This document shows positions 10,699-22,675 of a DNA stretch of 64,000 nucleotides, in pieces. The notes under the pieces were generated by a model. The model worked only from the letters and a program-made list of their open reading frames with translations. It was not told where the DNA came from and did no database searches. This stretch comes from Dactylellina haptotyla (taxonomy: Eukaryota; Ascomycota; Orbiliomycetes; Orbiliales; Orbiliaceae). The stretch is taken from positions 1,426,001-1,490,000 of the forward strand of contig CM062388.1 in the NCBI GenBank assembly GCA_031310005.1, read 5' to 3'. Numbering within the stretch: position 1 is the first letter of the stretch; every line of letters begins with the position of its first letter. The position numbers and the translations under genes are program-made.

Positions 10699-11666
10699 AT
10701 CGTTGAATCCATGAAGGGCGAGCTGGCTTGAACCAAAGTGCGCGCATGTGCATGCGATGGATCGGTTATACGAGTTGGTACGAATCTAGGAGATTGATTG
10801 CTATTTTGCGGTTTGTTCGGCGGCAGCATGTAAAATATACCATATCATCATTCCCGTCATCATCATCATCATCGTGGGCGTGTAGTATCAATTGATATAA
10901 AGGACTAAGCTAAGACCCGGGGGGGGGGGGTTGCGTTGATGTGTTGCATCCGGCGTGGTGTTTGCCGGGCGTTCCGCTACCTTCTTCTGCCTTCCACAAA
11001 AGAAATCAAATAAAAAATAAAAAAAGAGCACGGCCAGGCGAACCACGAGAGACTCCGAAAGTAGGATTGCTGCAGCCAACCTGCTACTTAGTCGAGTAAC
11101 TTACAGCTCAGATTGCAGCCCAGCTGCACCGGTTCGTTTGGTCGTAAATAGCATCCGACCGGACGATATCTTCTTCCAACTTTCTCTTCTCTCCTTCCTT
11201 CCCATCTTCCTCCGCCCACTACCACCACCACCGCCGCCTCAACCCCTCATCTCACCTATACTGTAACGTACCCTACAATATCCCGTGCACGTAAGTTCTC
11301 TCCGACTTGCTCAAGATACGGCGTCGGCTTGTCCTGCATCTTGGCTCTGCTGCCATCTTTTTATCGTCAGGCTCGGACTATTGGCAACACCAACCCACCT
11401 GTGTGTTCTCCTTGTTTGGCGGTGTTGAAGGACGAGGTCTATTTACTCTGGCCCACACGATCTCGCCGCTTTCCAACCAACCTGTTGTTCTTTTGTTCAT
11501 TTGCTCGTCCCTTCGCCCCAAGCTTTCTGCCGTCCGAGCCTTCCATTCGACTCCACCGCTGACATTCGAGCTGAAAAGCTTCGCCCCTAGATTCAATCAA
11601 CACCCCAGTTCCTCCACATACCCCTCAGCTCCCTCATCAGAAGCTTCATCTTTATAGACCTCAGAT
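10699..11666. promoter_or_regulatory. UBC4 upstream region and leader with possible 5' UTR intron
   Basis: A 968-bp stretch. It holds a TCA triplet run (10857..10875), a run of 11-12 G (10919..10930) and a pyrimidine-rich leader from about 11165. A consensus 5' splice site GTAAGT at 11291 and a TTTATAG 3' site ending at 11657, nine bases before the UBC4 ATG, suggest a 367-nt leader intron. No coding gene is supported. Confidence 0.5.
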
Positions 11667-12495
<829 letters not shown>

Positions 12496-13612
12496 ACGAC
12501 GCATTGTGATGACTTTAAAGATCTCGGAATTATCATTCAGGCGGCGTTTTTAGTGCAATCGCTTTTTCTTCTTTGAGTCTCTCTCGTACTTGACAAGACG
12601 TTCCTGTACTGTTAATTCATATGCCTGCGGATCAAGCCAGAATGTTGGTTCTTCTCTTCTCCTCAATCGCTCTCCCGCTCCCCTGTTGAGAGCGACTTGC
12701 ACCTAACAAACAGTATAACGTAGCGTGAATAAATACGAAGAAGGGGCTTTTGTTTCTCGTAGTCAGGTGTTTCTATACTTGTACTCTGGATAGCTGCAGC
12801 TGATTTGTGGTGCCTTTGTAACTTGAGCTTGAGCCTTGGGGATAGCCAGATTGGACGAACCAAATTGACATGTCCTCATCGGAACAAAGTTCAACAAAAA
12901 TAGCCAACACCGATATTGTCAGGACTTAAGTAGTTGTCATCACTTACTGACAGTTCCGAAATATGCACGACATTCGTAGATTTGTTTTTTATTTTCCAAG
13001 GAGTTCTGTTTTTTCACCTATTCTGAATCTTGACCTGGTGACTCGCAGGACCACGCCGTAAACTGCAGATTCCTGGACTGAGGGTGGTGCAAGGCAAGGC
13101 TGTTAGATAGACAATCAAAATGACAGGCTAGATCTCATATAAAACCCAATAGAACGTGCACTTAGGTACTTGTAAAAAGCCTCAAAGTTACAGCTCTCGC
13201 TCCAAACCCACCAAGCGCAGAACCTGTCACCAAACTGTCGAATTACACTACTATTTACTTTTCGAATGGGTGCATTGGGTTTTTGCTAGTTTGACAAGTG
13301 TGCACAAAGACAAACGATTACCGCGACACCTTAACCGTGACATTAATATTCTTCCATACTTCTTCAGAATTTCCACCAGTTTTACTTTTGTGTTTTCTAC
13401 CAAGGAAAGAAGAAACACATGTCTTTTTTTCCAAAAAAATTAATTCAGTACTCATTTAATTAATTAGAAATACTATAGCTAAAACAACTTATCGGCGTAG
13501 CAGCCTTCAAGGAAGCGCAAATAGCTGCTCGAGCAGCCATTTGAAGTTGCAGCGCACACACTCCCTTACAGTAGGCATACCTCAGAGCACGCACTTGGAA
13601 AGTCATGCCATC
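12496..13612. other. Intergenic region between UBC4 and OXR1-like gene
   Basis: 1.1 kb with no supported gene. The first part is UBC4 3' UTR; the rest is AT-rich. An in-frame ATG 72 bp upstream of the next gene (13541) could extend that protein by 24 residues. Confidence 0.5.
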
Positions 13613-14537
13613 ATGTCATCATCACCCGCTTCTCGGTCTTCGTCCCCAGCACCTTCGTTGGTTTCATTTCTCTCGGGTTCTGTACTTCGGACGTTACAAC
13701 GGATCTCCTCTGAGGTAACGGGTGAGGATGAGTACAATACACACCGTCGCAACAGCCAGAATGGCGATAATAGCCCCAAAACCACGCAGAGCAGCAGCAC
13801 CCACGCGGCACCAGTTAGAGCACCACCGAGACAGCCTTCGCCGTATATTCCTCCTGCGTTGACACCTCTTGCATTATCTTCTTCTGGGAGTGGAACACTT
13901 TTACTCTCCAAAGTCGTCGCGGAAGAGATACGGCTCTTAGTTCCAGCCAGGCTACAGTTGCACGAAACTTGGACGTTAATGTATAGTTTGGACCAGCATG
14001 GTGTGAGTTTGTCGACTCTCTACACGAAGCTCGGGAAAGGTGCATTTGTCTTTGTCATCAAGGATACAAGTGATGGGGTTTTTGGTGCATTTGCAAATGA
14101 ATCTCTGCACCCCTCGGCAGGGAGATATTATGGGACTGGTGAATGCTTTTTATGGAAAGCATCTGTGTTACCAAACAGTAGTAGTACATCATCATCACTA
14201 TCCCTGTCAGCCCAGCTTGTCACCCGGCCATCTACAGAAAATATACGCTTCAAAGCTTTCCCATACAGCGGAGTTAATGACTATATGATATATTGTGATC
14301 GCGATTTCATCTCCTTTGGCGGAGGGTAAGTTGTGACTTTATAACCTTTTAGTTTTATACTATCTATAGCTAACATTCACTATCAGAGATGGTCACTATG
14401 GCTTGTGGGTTGGTGATAGTTTTGATACTGGCATCTCATCAACATGTCCAACTTTTGGCAACGAACCGCTATCAGACGAAGGCGAAAAGTTTAGTATTCT
14501 AGGAGTTGAAGTCTGGCGCATTGGGCCTCCTGGTTGA
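13613..14537 (+). CDS. OXR1: TLDc-domain protein, oxidation resistance protein 1 type
   Basis: TLDc proteins protect against oxidative damage, and in yeast Oxr1 promotes V-ATPase disassembly. Exons 13613..14325 and 14387..14537 give 287 residues; the start at 13613 (MSSSPASRSSSPAP) fits the family better than the in-frame ATG at 13541, which would give 311. The first 100 residues are Ser/Pro-rich and disordered. The TLDc domain then fills the rest: SLSTLYTKLG, AFVFVIKDTSDGVFGAFANE, GTGECFLW, SFGGGDGHYGLWVGDSF and a terminal FSILGVEVWRIG. It converges on the Skt5-like gene. Confidence 0.92.
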
Positions 14538-15097
14538 CACAACCGCCAAGAGAGAAATACTTGAGTCTTATGTTAAGCAGAGCCTCTGAGATATCGCCTC
14601 CACTGGATTTCGACAATCTTTTTTAGGTCCAATCACAAGTTCCGATTCTGCAAACGCGATAGCCCAGGCATTTCGTTTTTTTAGCACACCGGTTTCTATC
14701 ACAGTTCGGACAAATTACATCAATAATAATAATTAAGTATATGTGGTATCTCCAATCAATAACCTGGTAACCTAAAGTTACAGCCATCATATCAAAAACT
14801 CCAGCAAGATACTTAGCAATAGATTAACGCCAGAAATGAAGGAAGGAAAGGAAAAGGAAGGAAAGGAAAAGGAAGGAAAGGAAAAGGAAAGGAAAGAGAC
14901 AAGGAACGGGAAAAGAAGTATCATATAACTATCTATTGGAAACGTTTGGCCACCTTATAGCACTAAAAGACTCGAATTCAAAATAGTCTATTGAATAGGG
15001 CAAAAATGGCGAGGTATAATTTTGTGAGATTATTTGTTGTGGTGAATTGTAACCCAGTCAGATTTTATATCAAAAATATTCGTAACAATAGACAGTT
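14538..15097. other. Convergent 3' region with purine tract
   Basis: 560 bp between the OXR1-like and Skt5-like stop codons. The notable content is the purine-only tandem repeat at 14841..14898; the rest is AT-rich 3' UTR-like sequence. Confidence 0.5.
14841..14898. repeat. Purine-only tandem repeat, 15-nt unit
   Basis: Three perfect copies of GGAAGGAAAGGAAAA (14841..14855, 14856..14870, 14871..14885) followed by a degenerate partial copy. Every base on the plus strand is G or A. It lies between two convergent genes. Confidence 0.9.
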
Positions 15098-17993
15098 TTA
15101 CATCACAGTCTGAGAGCACCGAATTTATTAGCTCCACACACAAAAAAGAGATATCCCATTGTGTACTTACACATTCTTGTTCCTTTTGCTGAGTTGGCAG
15201 CCATTCATAATCTTCAAAACGTTTTTTACCACTTGCGCCGCCGCCGCCGCTTCCTGTTGGTGATTTCGGTGGTGCTGGCGAATCTGTAGGAAGAGAATTC
15301 ACAGATGGAACTGGGGGCGCTGATGCTACTGAAGGCTTTGTCGGTGCTTGTACTAGTGGTTGGATAGGTAAAGGTTTCGTATGGGCTTGAGGTTGTATTA
15401 CAGGCGCGACAGGCTTGGATTGTTGTATCACTGGTGCTGGCACTTGAGGTTTCGGTGTTGGTGATGGTCTGGGCCCAGCAATAGATTGTGGTTGTGGGGT
15501 CAATGATTGTTTTCGCGTGTGGTCAATAGGCGCAGAAGGCTTAGCCGCAGGTTTGTCAACCCTTGGTACCGGCAGAGGTGCTTCAAAGCCAGGGTAAGGG
15601 ACATTCTCGACGGGTGGTGCACCTCGGCCTTGGCCGTGAGGACGCAAGGGTTGGCTTGTTGGAAATCCTGAACCGCTCGGATTAGGAGACGAGAAGGCAG
15701 AGGCTGGCCTTTGAACAGGTCCTCCGCGCCCGCCATGGGTGGGGTATGTACCAGCGGGGACAAGAACCCCAGCTGGGACAGCAGTTTGTGGGCGAACCAA
15801 AGGCCCAGTTAGCGGAGCCGCTGAGCCTGGTCTTGTGGTAGGGCCCATTGCTGTTGAAGGTCGGCCAGGTGGACCAAAACTTTGCTTTCCAGCCATGGTT
15901 GGGCTTGGCGGATACGGGGTGATGGAACTGCCCCTAGAAGGTGGTATCGCTCCGTTGTCTGATACGAAAGGTTGTATTGTGCCAGTAGCTGGGTTTATAA
16001 AACCTGGGGTAGATGAGCGAGGGCCAGAATTGTTGAGTTGTGGGAATTGTGGACGGATGTTGGTTCCAGCAGATGGGATAATCGGATTGGGCATGTCTAC
16101 CGCAGAGGAAGCTGGTCGATTTGGCACACGCACAGATCGAGTTGCTCGAATTGCTGGGAGTGCGACTCGTTCGTGGTCTTTTCTCGAAAGGGTACGAGAC
16201 CTCGATATACCCTCCAGCCGTCCTTTTGCATCTTTGTTCCCGTGAGCTGCGGCCTAGAGGGCACATGTTAGTATCTAGCTAGTCTTAAAAGATAAATATA
16301 GTAGAGCCCAAACTTTTTGATACCAATTCCTTGCTTCAGCGAGGTCCGCAACGACCTGCATACCAATTTCATAGAAATAACCTATATTTGTTAAATCGGG
16401 ATTCACAATATAAGGGCTTCGTTGGTTCACTCTTACCCATGGCAAACTCGGCAGTGGGCAGACCAGTTTTCGCTGCCTGTTGAGCATATTTAAATGCTAA
16501 TTCTTCATTCTTGTTGAAAACACCCTCATGCCCGCATAGAAACCACTTGCTAATCGCCATATCCGCTTCAGGTTCGCCCTGTCTAGATGCAAGAGCGTTA
16601 TAATGGAGCGATAAGGCAGGGTCGAATTGGCATCCTAGTTGACAAAGTTCATATGCTTGTGCCATTTTGACCTGGGCTTTCGCAAACCCGAGGAATGCAG
16701 CTTTCTCGATCATGACTTTGGCTTGGTTAAGGTCAAGACCTAGATATATTTCTGGAATTGAGAGGCCGGGTAAGTCGCGTGCCAACATCAGTCCGTAGAC
16801 GTAAGCTCCTTGAGGTGCATTTTCGTCAGCAGTTTCCGCGGCTTGCCTAACTAGCGACACGCCACGGCCATAATCCTGAATCTGTCCATGCTGCCCGAGT
16901 AACGTCATCATACCCAGCCTCTAGTTGCTCTGTCAGCAAATCGTTAAGTCGAAGATATTTATTGGGGTGACTAACGTAATTTGAGGCAGAGTCGTTCAAA
17001 GCCGCTCCCTGGGTATAGTGTTTGATTGCTTTCATCGGCTCATTTGAATTTTCATATTGCATCCCCATCCTATACTCGGCTCGGGCATAACCCCGTTCAG
17101 CTGCTCGAGCATAGCATCGGAAGGCTTCCCTCCGGTCCACTCTAAAGCCAAGTTTTCCAAATTCGAGCCACGTGCCTTTCATAAATTCCGCTTTCGGATG
17201 ATGTTGTTCTGCGAGAAAATTGACAATATTCAGGGAATCGTTCCTAAGCTGGTATTCTACGGCAGGTGTCTGGGGCCGGCCATCCTCAGAGGTTCTAGTG
17301 AGGTATTGTAAAGATGTATCCACATAATTCAAAGAATCTTGGGCCCATGCCAATTGTGTGTCTGGGTCATCAGAGGCGAGGACAGCTAATCGTGCAGACT
17401 CAAGATATCTCTCCTTTTCGTCATCTGTGGGGGGTATATTGGGACCGGGATTTTGAAGCTTCGGGAACGGTGTCCACGATGGTTCATCAAAAAGATCTCG
17501 ATGCGCTGGTGTTTCTACAGCTCTCGCTACTGAATGATGACGATTAAGCTGGGTCGATGCTTTTTCCAGTGTGCCTATCGAATCTGCTATGTTGGTTGGC
17601 ACTTCAGGCATTATCCTACTCTGAATGTAAGTGACCAGGGAAAAATGAGCCCAATCATCAAGAAACCAACCTTTGAGGTGCTGGTGATATCAGCTCAGGT
17701 GCTGGCATAGTCCAATCATCATCTCCGCCGGGAACAAAAGTAGCACTCATACTCGGCATTACAGGCAAGCCAGAGTTATCCAGCCCGCCGGTATGCGCTT
17801 GGCCGTACTGATAGTCTACCGGGGGTTTTGAGTTCGTTAGCTATGCCGAGTATACGGCGTAGGAATCGGCCTCCATACCCTGAGGTTGATCTTGATATCC
17901 ACTACCAGGTCCACTGTTTGCCCCTCCCCATCCTTGGTCGTAGCCATAGCTGTTGTGGCCCTGCTGGCCATAGGATCCATAGCCCTGAGACAT
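15098..17993 (-). CDS. Skt5/Chs4-like chitin synthase activator (Sel1 repeats, CaaX box)
   Basis: Sel1-repeat proteins of this family activate and anchor class IV chitin synthase (Chs3) at sites of polarised growth. Seven exons: 17879..17993, 17671..17815, 16976..17615, 16437..16920, 16314..16381, 15171..16253, 15098..15109, all in phase, 848 residues. Order: a Gly/Tyr/Gln-rich N-terminus (MSQGYGSYGQQGHNSYGYDQG); Sel1 repeats at roughly 170-470 (for example EAFRCYARAAERGYARAEYRMG and AFKYAQQAAKTGLPTAEFAMG); and a Pro/Ser/Thr-rich disordered tail (about 480-820). The end KKRFEDYEWLPTQQKEQEC is joined by the last splice to TVM-stop, making a CTVM CaaX prenylation box as in Skt5. The last exon is only 12 nt; retention of the 61-nt intron before it would replace the CaaX box. 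Head to head with NoxA. Confidence 0.88.
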
Positions 17994-19671
17994 CGAAGGA
18001 GCGGCCGGCGTGGTCACCTACCAACCGGTGCCGGGTGTGGGTATGCGGGTTTCGAGGCCTGTGGGGGATTGATTGTGCGCCTGGTGGATTGATATATCAG
18101 GAACGGTTTCAGGCTTGTTTTGAAACAGGTTTGAGTCAACTTGTGACAGGAGCGTTGAACCAGGACGCGCGGTGGGCGTGATGAGATGGCAAAGGGCCTC
18201 TCCTCCGAGAAAACCAAGCAGGCCGCTGAAATGTGGTAAATATTCTGAGAAAGTGTCTGGTGGAGGTCGAATCGAAGCGGGAGGCGCCTCTAATTCGAGT
18301 AGGTTGAAGAGGACGACTGAAGGGAATTAATATTCCTTGGTTCGGTCACCAGGTTAGCGTGGGTGCGAAGGCGGGGCTCACACAACACGGTCGGCAAGGC
18401 GTCCTGAGGGCCTCCTACACAGCACCATCCTTCGACGGTATTTCTAAATATACCCTGTCCGTGTGCCCGTAGTCTGGGATTTTTGGCACCATCGTCTGCG
18501 TCTACGGACAGCCGCGCCCGGGAGATTACGCATTTCACGTCATGTCAGATGCAAGCCCGCCTTTTAAAGCCCTTTTTGGTTGCAGACATCGCCCTGGTTG
18601 CTTATTGTAAGCCGTTCGCTCGCTTGCCGGTCGGGTTGGGTTCGATTCAGGGCCTGGCCTGGCCTGGCTGGATGTATCGATATCGCATCGATATCTCGCA
18701 GCGGCCGCATGATACCAGTTCCTGAATATCATCTTAGTCAAGCACATATAATAATAATCCGAACGGCATGCCTACCAAAGATCGATGCAACTGCAGTCGA
18801 AGGGCCTACATGGCCTTAGTGATACAACTTGACCAGATCGATTGTTATCTTAGCGCCGTCGAGCCAGGCATCTCGACCCGTAACCGTCAACGGGCCTCCT
18901 CGGCTGGACATACTCTGACGCCATCGCGCGGCCATCCACGGCCGAGTAGACTTGCTCCCTGTCGAAACCACCTGTTCAATCCTTCGGGTCTCGGATGGGT
19001 ATTAGGTCAAATAATTGAAATAACTGCCCAAATAATGGGTTCGGTTGCTAGCCGGGGGCCGAATCCAGTATCTGGAGTAGATAAATTGAGTGTATCGAGC
19101 TGCAACAGACGCCGTTTCAACATGGTATGAACAAAACCCCCCTCGAGAACCTCACTTTCGTGGCCTGATCATGACATTTCGGTTCACTCCTGTAATCCCT
19201 TAAAGGCCATCTGCCCTTTCGATCTAAACTTCTTGTTTTTTTTTTACCAATCTCTTTCTCTTCTCGTTTTCTCTGGCTTCTTGGTTTCTTGGTCTTTATA
19301 TTGTCGACAGCCAGCCCTCTCCGGTCCCAATCTTCGGCACCGGAATAGCATCTGGAGATATTACCTAGTGTATATATCTGGTCCTCAGCATTCCCAGGTA
19401 TATATTGACCTTTTCCATTTCTCTATATCCCTCCACTTATATACATTCGACTTCTCCCTATTTGTACATAGGGCCACAGCGAGCATAACCTTCCAAGGCA
19501 ATTTGGAGTGATTTCCGTACCCCCCAAGCCGTACTGACATTTGTTGGAATCCGACGGCCTGCCTCACCACAACAAACAAAATTGATCTGGCCGGACCAGT
19601 CACCAGAGATCAATCCGCACAAATAAAGATAGCAAGAAGCGTTATAAACTCGAGGGTGCTCGCCTCCCATC
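17994..19671. promoter_or_regulatory. Divergent intergenic region between Skt5-like gene and NoxA
   Basis: 1.68 kb with no supported coding sequence. It contains a GGCCT-rich patch (18651..18670), a spaced direct repeat TCGATATC-GCA-TCGATATC (18677..18695) and a pyrimidine-rich NoxA leader (19220-19310). A B-box-like GGTTCGATTC at 18639 has no matching A box or tRNA fold. Confidence 0.5.
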
Positions 19672-21903
19672 ATGCCGGAACGAACGAGATTACCAGCCCT
19701 GTCCAAGGTGATGGGGAACCACATGGTTCATGGCAAGGATGATAAAGTGTTCACCTTCAAGCAGAAGTTTGACAGATGGTGAGGACTACGACCCCCTAAC
19801 TCTTGCAACAAGAGCAACACAGAACTGCCAGCTAACGCTAACCCTTGCGGGTAGGATGGTCAACGAGGGTCACCGAAGAATATTCGTGTCCACGTTCCTT
19901 CTATTGCATTTGATGGTATTCGCATTTGCATTCGTCAATTTTATGATCAAGGTACTATAGTTTCTTTCAAAAGAAAAAGATAGTATAAATTGCTTTGATG
20001 CCAGAGCTAACGTCTTCCAACCAGGATAATCTTAACACTGCTAGAGCAACATTTGGCATAACATACCCCATCGCTCGGTCCGCCGCGCTGGTATTACATG
20101 TTGATGTCGCCCTTGTCTTGTTACGTACGTATATATCCATCCAAAAACTCCATTTAATATTTATTCTCAGCTGCTAATCTGGGCGATAGCCGTCTGTCGT
20201 AATTGCATCTCGTTGCTCCGTCGCACGCCATTAAACACTATTGTACCGTTTGACAAAAATATCACCTTTCACATGTGTATGCATCTGAATATGTCCTCCA
20301 GACTTTCACGCGAAATAAATGGCTAATTTAGGGTTTTAGTGACTGCGTGGTCCATCGTTTTCTTTTCCGTGGTCCATACTGTTGCCCATTGGAACAATTT
20401 TGCTCAGCTTGCCTCCAAGACTGGACTTGGCTTCAAGGGCTTCATGATGGCGAACTTTCTTACTGGTCCGGGTTGGACTGGTTATATCATGTTGATCGCC
20501 TTGATCGCTATGGCCTGGACTGCGGTTGAGAAGTACCGTCGTGCCAACTTCGAGCGGTTCTGGTACACCCATCACCTGTTCATCATTTTCTTCTTTTTCT
20601 GGTCTTTCCACGGTGCTTTCTGCATGATTAAAAACGACAGAGACCCTCAATGCGTTGGTATTGGTGTGTTTTGGAAATATTGGCTAGTTGGAGGTTTTCT
20701 GTACTTGTTCGAAAGGCTCATGCGTGAGATTCGTGGCAAGCATAAGACCTATATCAGGTCAGTGTAAAGCGTCTTATGATTTTACAAGGTTGATATATTC
20801 TAACAGCTCTTTGTATAACAGCAAGGTCATCGAGCACCCGAGCAACGTCGTTGAAATCCAGATTAAGAAAGAGCATACCACTACCAGGGCTGGTCAATAT
20901 ATCTTCCTCTGCTGTCCCGAGATCTCAATTTGGCAGTACCATCCATTCACACTCACCAGCGCTCCGGAGGAAGACTACATTTCAGTTCATATTCGATGCG
21001 TCGGAGATTTCACAAAGGCCTTGGCGAAGACACTCGGTTGCACCCTGGACAAGAAAGGCGGAGACAGAGGTGCAACAGAGAAATCAGGTGAAAAGGGAGG
21101 TGATGCAGTATCTAAAGTCATTGGTGTGGACGGCGAGTCGGCTTCCTCGGGTGTTGACCCTGCCCTGAGGAGAGTCCTGCCCCGTGGTAAGTTGCATTTT
21201 CCATCTTAGACCCATTTTAGGACAGAGATTGATTATATCACTAGTTTACATTGATGGTCCCTTCGGCTCCGCTTCTGAGGACGTTTTCAAGTACGAGGTT
21301 GCCATGCTGGTTGGTGCTGGTATTGGTGTCACTCCTTTCGCTTCCATTTTAAAGAGCATCTGGTATCGAATCAACTACCCACAAAAGCGGACAAGACTTT
21401 CTAAGGTCTACTTCTTCTGGATTTGGTGAGTTCCGTTGCCTGGTTATAGCATCTGTGTTCCGATATTAACAGATGATAGTCGTGACTTTGGCTCCTTCGA
21501 GTGGTTCAGGTCCCTTCTTCTCGCTATCGAAGCCCAGGATATCTCGCATCTTATCGAAGTCCATACTGTAAGGAATCATTAAATATTAAACTGGACGAAC
21601 CGGAACTAACATCCTATTCCTTTATAGTATCTAACAGCCAGAATCAAGGTCGATGACGCTACCAACATTATGATCAACGACGCCAATGCCGAGAGGGATG
21701 CAATTACTGGTCTCCGCGCCCCAACGAATTTCGGTCGACCTAACTGGGACACAATCTTCAAGAGTATCAGGTCGATACACACACCCGCCGAAGCCGGCGT
21801 GTTCTTCTGTGGACCTAAGGGTCTCGGTTCCCAGCTACATATCAAATGTAACCAGTATTCCGACCCTGACATGTCCTTCGTCTGGGGTAAAGAGAACTTC
21901 TGA
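19672..21903 (+). CDS. noxA: NADPH oxidase isoform A (NoxA)
   Basis: Fungal gp91phox homologue that moves electrons from NADPH through FAD and two haems to O2, making superoxide for sexual development, hyphal fusion and infection structures. Nine exons: 19672..19778, 19855..19951, 20025..20124, 20190..20276, 20340..20757, 20822..21186, 21245..21425, 21480..21567, 21628..21903; 572 residues. The N-terminus has no EF-hands, as expected for NoxA and unlike NoxC. Haem histidines are in HTVAHW and [11 protein letters not shown]-binding [12 protein letters not shown] is present, and the NADPH part shows [27 protein letters not shown] and the C-terminal FVWGKENF. A Gly/Lys-rich linker of about 45 residues sits between the FAD and NADPH lobes. 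It would act with NoxR, Rac and Bem1 encoded elsewhere. Confidence 0.95.
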
Positions 21904-22675
21904 TCTCTGCAGCCCATACTTTTCCCAAGAAGGGACTCTTGGGAGAGTTGTATAAACGCATCATCTAGTAGTATGCTGGTTCTTTGAATATTTTTACTTG
22001 CTCTTGAAATTTGTATATTTTATTGTTATCTGGCGTTGCTGAAGGGGCTGTTAGTGGCTTTACAAATACCTGGCTGGGCTTGCGCGACAATATGTTAAAG
22101 GATCATTTAGATTAAAAAAATTCAACAAGAATACACACTCAATGTGTCTTATTTCTAGCTAATACGTAGGTGAAATTTAGCGGATAAGTGTTGTGTTCTG
22201 GGGGCTATCACAGCAACTACCATGGCCGACAATCGCCTTCCTGTACCTATCTGATATCATTATGTCAAGTGATGTTCAAAATATTACGACCACAGCATAT
22301 AATATTCCATTTTATTCTATTCAGGTAAGGTATATCGATATATCCAGAGAGATCAATTTTCAAGGTGAAACAGCAAAATGGTCAATATAAGGAACAAACT
22401 AGCAACCTTTGGAACAGCTTAGAGTGCAACTTCAGTTATATAGCGTATTAATGATCAGACCCGAACTCCAGCTACCTCATCTAGCAGAAAGTCCGAAAAA
22501 AAGGGGAAATAAAGCCTTGGACCAAACACCAATCATGCGGAGGAAAAGAGAGAAATTAAAGCTAGCTCTGGGCGTTAGAGCGATCCGAGATGCATACACT
22601 CGAAAAGAAAGTTACTGCTTTTTCTTTAACGAAACAGAAAAACCTAAGGAAGATGACAAACAGTACGGTCCCAAA
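21904..22675. other. Convergent 3' region of NoxA and TAF12
   Basis: 772 bp, AT-rich. Open frames here have no motif. I see nothing beyond 3' UTR-like sequence. Confidence 0.5.

Noticed and set aside
18636-18650. tRNA B-box-like GGTTCGATTC
   Set aside because: No A box at the right distance and no cloverleaf can be drawn.
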